From: Branchiostoma floridae
Taxonomy: Eukaryota > Chordata > Leptocardii > Amphioxiformes > Branchiostomatidae
Assembly (NCBI RefSeq): GCF_000003815.2
Contig: NC_049982.1
Coordinates: 18,653,534 to 18,717,533 of the forward strand
DNA length: 64,000 nucleotides
Direction: 5' to 3'
Shown in pieces: positions 58,682-64,000 of this stretch (the stretch's first letter is position 1; each line of letters starts with the position of its first letter). The notes under the pieces were generated by a model. The model did no database searches and was not told where the DNA came from. It worked only from the letters and a program-made list of their open reading frames with translations. The translations under genes were made by a program, and so were the position numbers.

Positions 58682-61600
58682 ATGTCAGAGGTGACCGGCA
58701 GCCCGTGCGACCCTGAGACCGCCGGACGCGACAGCGGAGAGGTGAACGAAGTCCTACGGGGGGAGGACTCACCCGTCGCCGAAGAGATGCCCGAAGAGTG
58801 CGGTGAGGGCAGCACGGAGAATACTCCCGAGGACGCGCTGGCAAATTTTCGTCATAGATTCTCCATCCGAAGTCTTCTCGGGATAGAAGCTCAGTCGTCA
58901 GCTGACATGATGAGAGACGGGACCAGGAACCAACAGGAAGACATGAGGAAGGAAACAGGTATGGGGGTTGCAACACATACAAACCACGCACTTGGCTTTT
59001 CGCAGTTGTTTGAAGACCTCAAAAATATATTCAACATACCATTCAAAAATTACTCTCCTCAAAATACTTACTTTTTAAAACCATACTATGTTGTCTGAGA
59101 TGACAATCCTTCAATCTTTTGGTACACTTGCAACTGAGAAACACAAATCATATAGCATATCGACGAGAACGCACCTAATGGACAATCGAAACGTGCTGTA
59201 CTTGACCACAGAATACTAGAGTCTCTGTCGCCATAATTCATCGTTAATTAGTGTATTTATCCAAATACACACTGTCATCAAAGAGGGTTTAAACTAACCA
59301 AGTGCACGGCTGGTATTTGTTGACATAATTATGCGTTATTTCTTTACAGAGCGATATAGTTGAAGCTATCTTGATTGCATAAAGTCTTAAGATGGTTAAT
59401 GGAAAAAATATTGGATGTGTTGCGTTGAAGTTCATCTGTGGTTCTCTAAGTGCATCGCTCATTGCATCTTGGCTATTCAGCTTAAAGCGAAACTAAAGCG
59501 AAAACAGTAGGAAAACCACGAACGTTAAAAAATCTTTCTGGTATGGTCATTGGAAGGCAAGACGCCAAGCGGCGTACAGTCGGAAAGTACTATATTTTGT
59601 AGTAGCCAAAAACGCTTGTTTCGTGAGATATGAGTGATCCCATGACAGTGGCCAGTGTTCTGTCAGATGAGTAGGACTCAGATGCCATGATATTTGACAG
59701 GGCATACGCATCAGAGGCGTTTATTCAGCCACAATGTTACTAAAGCTAAAATCTAGACAACGTGGATAATGAATATAATGTGCTTGATACCTTCATATGG
59801 AGCTTATAAATTCGAAAAAAGCTCGTCGGGAAAATAAAAAGTAGGTTGTTTCATGATAAATAGTAGGTTGAATCTCCTCTGAATCAAAGTGAAAAGCTCA
59901 CAGGCATATCATAACTTCTTAATTCGTCTTTATTTACAACTTATCAGTATTGACTATATGAGACACTAATATGTTTCTGCTTATCCTGGAGTTTTCTTTC
60001 TTACCAAATTTCATACTTCATCCACAAGGTTGTAAAGTGTTGTTTTAGGCATGCCTGTCCGTCTCAGTGGATTTATGTGAAAGGCCTAGGGTTGAAGTCT
60101 GCCATCTCTGATTGCTTTGTTAGTCTCAGTTTTCATTTCATAGATATTTTGAAGGAGAATCTTTTCCTACGAGCGAATACGAAAAAAGAGTAATTTTGAT
60201 TGATTTCTCTTTCACGAACTGATTCTCAGCGACCTGCAGGGATATGTATGTAATTGTCGCGATCAGCGCAAGGTTTGAAAGGGAAAAGGCAGGGTCGCTC
60301 CCAGGCGGAGGATGCAGTAGCGGTTTAATAGAAATGACTGGCGAGTACTAGCCTCCTTCACCGGCGTCTCTAGGGCCTTGGCGAAGGTTTTTTTTGGGGG
60401 GGGGGGGGTGATGGGGGTGCTAAGGCCGGTACAAGCCCCCTGGTATATATTCCTCTCCCGGCATTTTTCCTTTCCTTTCCATATTTCCTTTCCCGTCGTA
60501 TTCCCGGATAAAAATCGCGAATCGACGTCCCTAGAGACGCCGGTGAAGGAGGCTAGGCGAGTACACATATCGGTAGTGCAAAATAGGAAGTCTGTATTTC
60601 CTAGGCCTGTGTCTCAGATGCATAGTGAGTGTGTCCCGGATGCTCAGATTGTATCCACAGGACAATAACCATGTGCCAAACCTCACTAGAATATGAAGAC
60701 CAAACAATGTTGTGTATATATATATATACAACCGTTCAAATATAACAGCACACTTTCTTAACATTTGCACATATTCTGATCAAACTTTCTGTTTGTCATC
60801 TGTTTGAGTTTCTATCATAACAGATTTTAATATAAACACTAAGAAAGCACAAAGACTTTTACCCCTTTATGAAATACTGATTTGTTTTCACCTCTTGTGC
60901 GTATTCAAAATACAAAGACGGGAAGTAGACCTGATTAAAGAATGCCAAATGCTGAAGGCTATTTCATGCAGACCCTCCCCCGTACATTTCTCCCCGTCTG
61001 ACAACTTATGAATTCTGTAAGAACTACAGTGAGAAAACGATAGCCGGTATGCTGGGTCTGGATACAGAACGTTATTTCTAGTTGCCTCATATTTGGAGAT
61101 TTCTGTTTTATCTTGTAGCACTGTATCTTACATATCTGTGTAAAGATGGACTCTCACTGCACTTGGGACACTGGTGCGGCACTGCGGGGTTCGTTCACGG
61201 CGGCACTATTTTGTTGTTTTCGCGATGTTTTATGATTTAGATATTGCGTAATACATAAAAGTGTGACTTAGAAGACAACAAAATACACAAAACGGAAGAA
61301 AATTTGTTCTTTATCGCTGAAATTCGTTGTTGAGTCATCTACGAACTCCTCAGTGACGCACCGGTGCCCCAAGTGCAGTGAGAGTCCACCTTTAGTGTTC
61401 TCACAATGTATACCTGAAAGATCGCTTGTTTCTTCTTATGCATCGGGTAGATTAATTGCTGATTTGGTGCAAGACTACCGTTTTTAGTGCAGAGAATGTA
61501 ATATGTAGCTTTTGTCAAAGAATGGTATTGTTGCATTGTTTGTTTTCGTAGCCATTCAGTGATATTTGCATGGACATGAATTCCATGTATATAAGAATGT

Positions 61601-62777
61601 AGAACTATCCTATTCATTCCATTGGGCTCAACTCGATATTGCTTTTATTGTAATTGTACGTATGGTGCGGTATAAAGATGATTTCATGATTAGACCAACT
61701 TAAAAGCCGAGTCATAACTTAAAAGTCATTCAAGGAACATGTGTAACTAATATTTTTATTCACATTTTGTTAGCTACATCTTGAGCACTTGCTACCTTCT
61801 TATACTTCATGTTTATTTTCTACAATATTTTTCTAGGAAAAGAGATGAGCGAAGACGATAAGAAATCAACCAAACCTGCGACGGGCGAGAAGCCGAAAAG
61901 GAACCGGACTTCTTTCTCGACCAGACAGCTGCAAGAGTTAGAGAGAGCCTTCCGTCAGACGCACTACCCTGATATATTCATGCGAGAGGAGCTGGCCATG
62001 AGGGTGAACCTGCCGGAGTCACGTGTGCAGGTTAGGATAAACATTGTCATTACGGTTTACCCCAATAATAGAGGAGGTGAAGTTTTATGCACATCATGTT
62101 TAAATTCAGCAAGTGAATATCGTCATTTTTTGCACGTTTTTGCAATCGCACATGTCCACATGTTCTAAATGAAGTCGACTATTGGTATTACATGAAAAAC
62201 TAAAGGTAAATATCACTACTTGTATACAATGGGAGAAACAAAACAGCTAAAGCTAAGCTACCACTAAATCTATTGTTACACTAAATCTATTGCCCTCTCC
62301 TCTCATTAAAACTAGTGTATGCGAATTTTCTGACAGCTTTTACTGTTACAACAAATAGACAGGTACATGTATAGCTTCAATTTGCTCCTGTCGGAAACTA
62401 CTTCCAGGTACCAGCAAAGTTTTGAACACTATTTCCCACAGGTCTGGTTCCAGAACCGCCGAGCAAAATGGCGGAAGCGGGAGAAGCACCTGCACGACAT
62501 GGGAGACGTGGAATTTCCCGACGGTACCCGGGAACGTCTCCACTACGGACCCTTTTCACGGTTCGACCCCCTCGGGCATTTACCACCCTACCCCCTGCTA
62601 GGTCTGTACCCACACCTCTTCCCGGCCCAGGGCAACCCTCTGCTCCTCAACATACCCAAAGCAGTGGGCTACGGAGCACCATTCATGGCCTTCCCAAAAA
62701 AACCTGCCGAGAACGTTACTTGCCAGGCGCAGGAAACATCACCGGCTGAGTCAGAAAAGGAAGAAAAAGAGGACTGA
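58682..62777 (+). CDS. PRD-class (paired-like, Q50) homeobox transcription factor
   Basis: Exons 58682-58958, 61837-62030 and 62442-62777 give 807 nt, 268 aa. Exon 1 encodes an acidic N terminus and [10 protein letters not shown] (60-69), an octapeptide/eh1-like motif expected to recruit Groucho/TLE repressors. The homeodomain spans residues 112-171: [39 protein letters not shown], then [15 protein letters not shown]. Gln at homeodomain position 50 (Q161) and Asn51 (N162) are present. No paired domain and no OAR tail is seen. The C terminus is Pro/Leu-rich ([14 protein letters not shown]) and ends in an acidic/Lys stretch. The intron between homeodomain codons 46 and 47 (RVQ|VWF) is the standard PRD-class position. 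The homeodomain looks closest to Arx and Otp types, while the N-terminal motif recalls Rax/Isx; orthology is unresolved and an amphioxus-specific Aprd-type gene is possible. Confidence 0.9.
60349..60555. mobile_element. Mutator-like MITE in homeobox intron 1, perfect 9-bp target duplication
   Basis: Perfect terminal inverted repeats starting TAGCCTCCTTCACCGGCGTC and continuing to about 27 bp. Exact 9-bp direct flanks GGCGAGTAC (60340-60348 and 60556-60564). The interior includes a run of G residues near 60395-60408. The exact flanks suggest a young insertion. Confidence 0.88.
61147..61388. mobile_element. Inverted-repeat MITE in homeobox intron 1
   Basis: Left arm TGGACTCTCACTGCACTTGG and right arm CCAAGTGCAGTGAGAGTCCA are exact reverse complements over 20 bp, and similarity extends to about 48 bp with several mismatches (through the GTTCGT segment). 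Target duplication not clear. No coding capacity. Confidence 0.7.
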
Positions 62778-63646
62778 ATGTGCTAAAAAGATATACTACA
62801 TTGTATTAGGCTAGCGCCTGAGGCGTCGCCAAAAACAATGAAATTTCTTTATGTGTATATTGTGCTAGATTTCCACATATTTGTGATATCCACTGCTAGA
62901 TTTTATTTATTTTCTATTGGCTATTAATTATTTGTCTTCGAGCAATTTGGCATCCGACATCAGTTCTTTACATGCTTTAAAATTAAGTGCAACGTGAGAT
63001 ATTTTCTCCGTGTCCTTGGACCGGAGTTCGAAAACAGCTGCAGTCACTTGATGTATACTATAGCTCCTCTAGTCTGTTTGATAAACCATTGGCAGTACAA
63101 CGTTAAACGTTCATCATAAAGAATTGAATGCTAACGTTTGCTACTGACTTTAGACACTTTTGTATTTATAATTAGGAGGAGAGTAGATCTAGGTTTACCA
63201 AATTGTGTAGACAATGTTCCATCGTTCGTAAGTTCGTCAGGGAAGAGAGAACATTGCTATCTCTAACCTTAAGAATTCACGAGTGCTTAGTTCTGATGTC
63301 GTGTTGTCAATTATTGCCTCTTGTACGATATTCCACTTAGACGTCGTGTATATTACTATGTCTAAAACATCCACTCCCACCTTTTTTCACACCTGTAGAG
63401 AATGGCATGGAGTGTTGGCTGCATCGTACAAATTTGCGACAAAAATCATCAGTCAATACTGTGTTTGGCGTCTAGCTGACATTATTATGACTCTTGAGTA
63501 ACAAACACGAACGTGTACATTCCTTTATTAAGAAGTGAATAAATGTCTGGTGTGACAAATGTGTGTATATATGATAGAACTGTCTTTATATACCTGGCCA
63601 ATTCTAACATTGCAACATAAGCCGTAGAAAAGATATTGTGACATAC
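62778..63646. other. 3' untranslated region of homeobox gene
   Basis: AT-rich, no coding signal on the plus strand. Ends near the AATAAA at 63538-63543. Confidence 0.55.
63538..63543 (+). terminator. Candidate polyadenylation signal of the homeobox gene
   Basis: AATAAA in GTGAATAAATGTC about 760 bp after the stop codon, followed by a GT-rich stretch (TGGTGTGACAAATGTGTG), the usual downstream element. Confidence 0.55.
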
Positions 63647-63912
63647 CTTTGAAGATGCTGCGGTTGTAGGGATATACTGTTTACTACAACATATATCAAG
63701 AGTGCAAGAAGAAAGGGACTAATAATCTATACGCAGACTTTGTAAATTGCTCAAACACGACTTCAAGTCACCTGCCACTGGGCATTTTTGTGCGTGGTTG
63801 GACCGGATTTTCTCGGCGGTGGGCGAATCCTGCTCCGAATGAATTTGTAGTCCTCTCCGATGTTGTAGTGAGAGTCCCCGGGGCCAGGCGCGGCGATACC
63901 AGCCGCTGACAT
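63647..63912 (-). CDS. Possible 5' exons of an unrecognised minus-strand gene
   Basis: An ATG in context ACGATGTCA (63912-63910) opens 47 codons (MSAAGIAAPGPGDSHYNIGE, then DYKFIRSRIRPPPRKSG) ending at a good donor GGCAG|GTGACT (exon 63772-63912, phase 0). A small in-phase exon 63647-63676 (YIPTTAASSK) has matching acceptor and donor. Beyond it no exon was identified with confidence; reading straight through the second donor stays open for about 44 more codons. It overlaps, in antisense, the 3' end of the homeobox gene. No family is recognised. Confidence 0.33.
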
Positions 63913-64000
63913 CGTTATGTTCGTGTGTGGCTAATAAGCGCGTACAACAAAACACGATATGACCACAAGAATTGGCTCCAATTATATAGAAACTAGACGA

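Overview
This window looks like nuclear DNA of an invertebrate chordate, most probably a lancelet (Branchiostoma). The genes are chordate or deuterostome-like, all are split by many short GT-AG introns, no operons occur, and small inverted-repeat transposons are scattered in introns and intergenic DNA. Species is inferred from gene content and style, not from any search.

Layout, left to right: (1) a minus-strand SMYD4-type MYND/SET methyltransferase (its 3' end lies beyond the left edge), whose fourth intron holds a complete non-autonomous LTR element; (2) plus-strand DNAJC24/DPH4, a diphthamide-synthesis J protein, with a TTAA-flanked DNA transposon in its last intron; (3) a minus-strand secreted haem peroxidase of 988 codons that carries a fucolectin-type domain and a C-type lectin domain inside the peroxidase fold; (4) about 5 kb of intergenic DNA with MITEs; (5) a minus-strand fatty acyl-CoA reductase (13 exons, 516 aa); (6) about 5.4 kb of intergenic DNA with a relic of a second FAR copy and a tRNA-derived SINE; (7) plus-strand RPS13 (6 exons, 151 aa); (8) intergenic MITEs; (9) minus-strand CCDC91/p56-like coiled-coil protein (13 exons, 528 aa), head to head with (10) a plus-strand cathepsin D-like aspartic protease that has two alternative terminal coding exons; (11) the 3' end of an unrecognised minus-strand gene; (12) a plus-strand paired-like homeobox gene (3 exons, 268 aa); (13) a possible first exon pair of another minus-strand gene at the right edge.

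Most genes are unrelated housekeeping or tissue genes. One neighbour pair may share biology: CCDC91 (a GGA/AP-1-binding trans-Golgi accessory protein in mammals) and cathepsin D (a lysosomal hydrolase delivered by that route) are divergent, with 497 bp between start codons. The standout discovery is the lectin-in-peroxidase protein: every exon boundary joins in frame, the peroxidase catalytic residues are all present, and both lectin modules are bounded by phase-1 introns, as expected for exon shuffling.

Exon boundaries were worked out by hand from splice signals and reading-frame continuity. For every gene called with high confidence the summed exon lengths close in frame. Orthology statements rest on recognised motifs and would need a database search to confirm.
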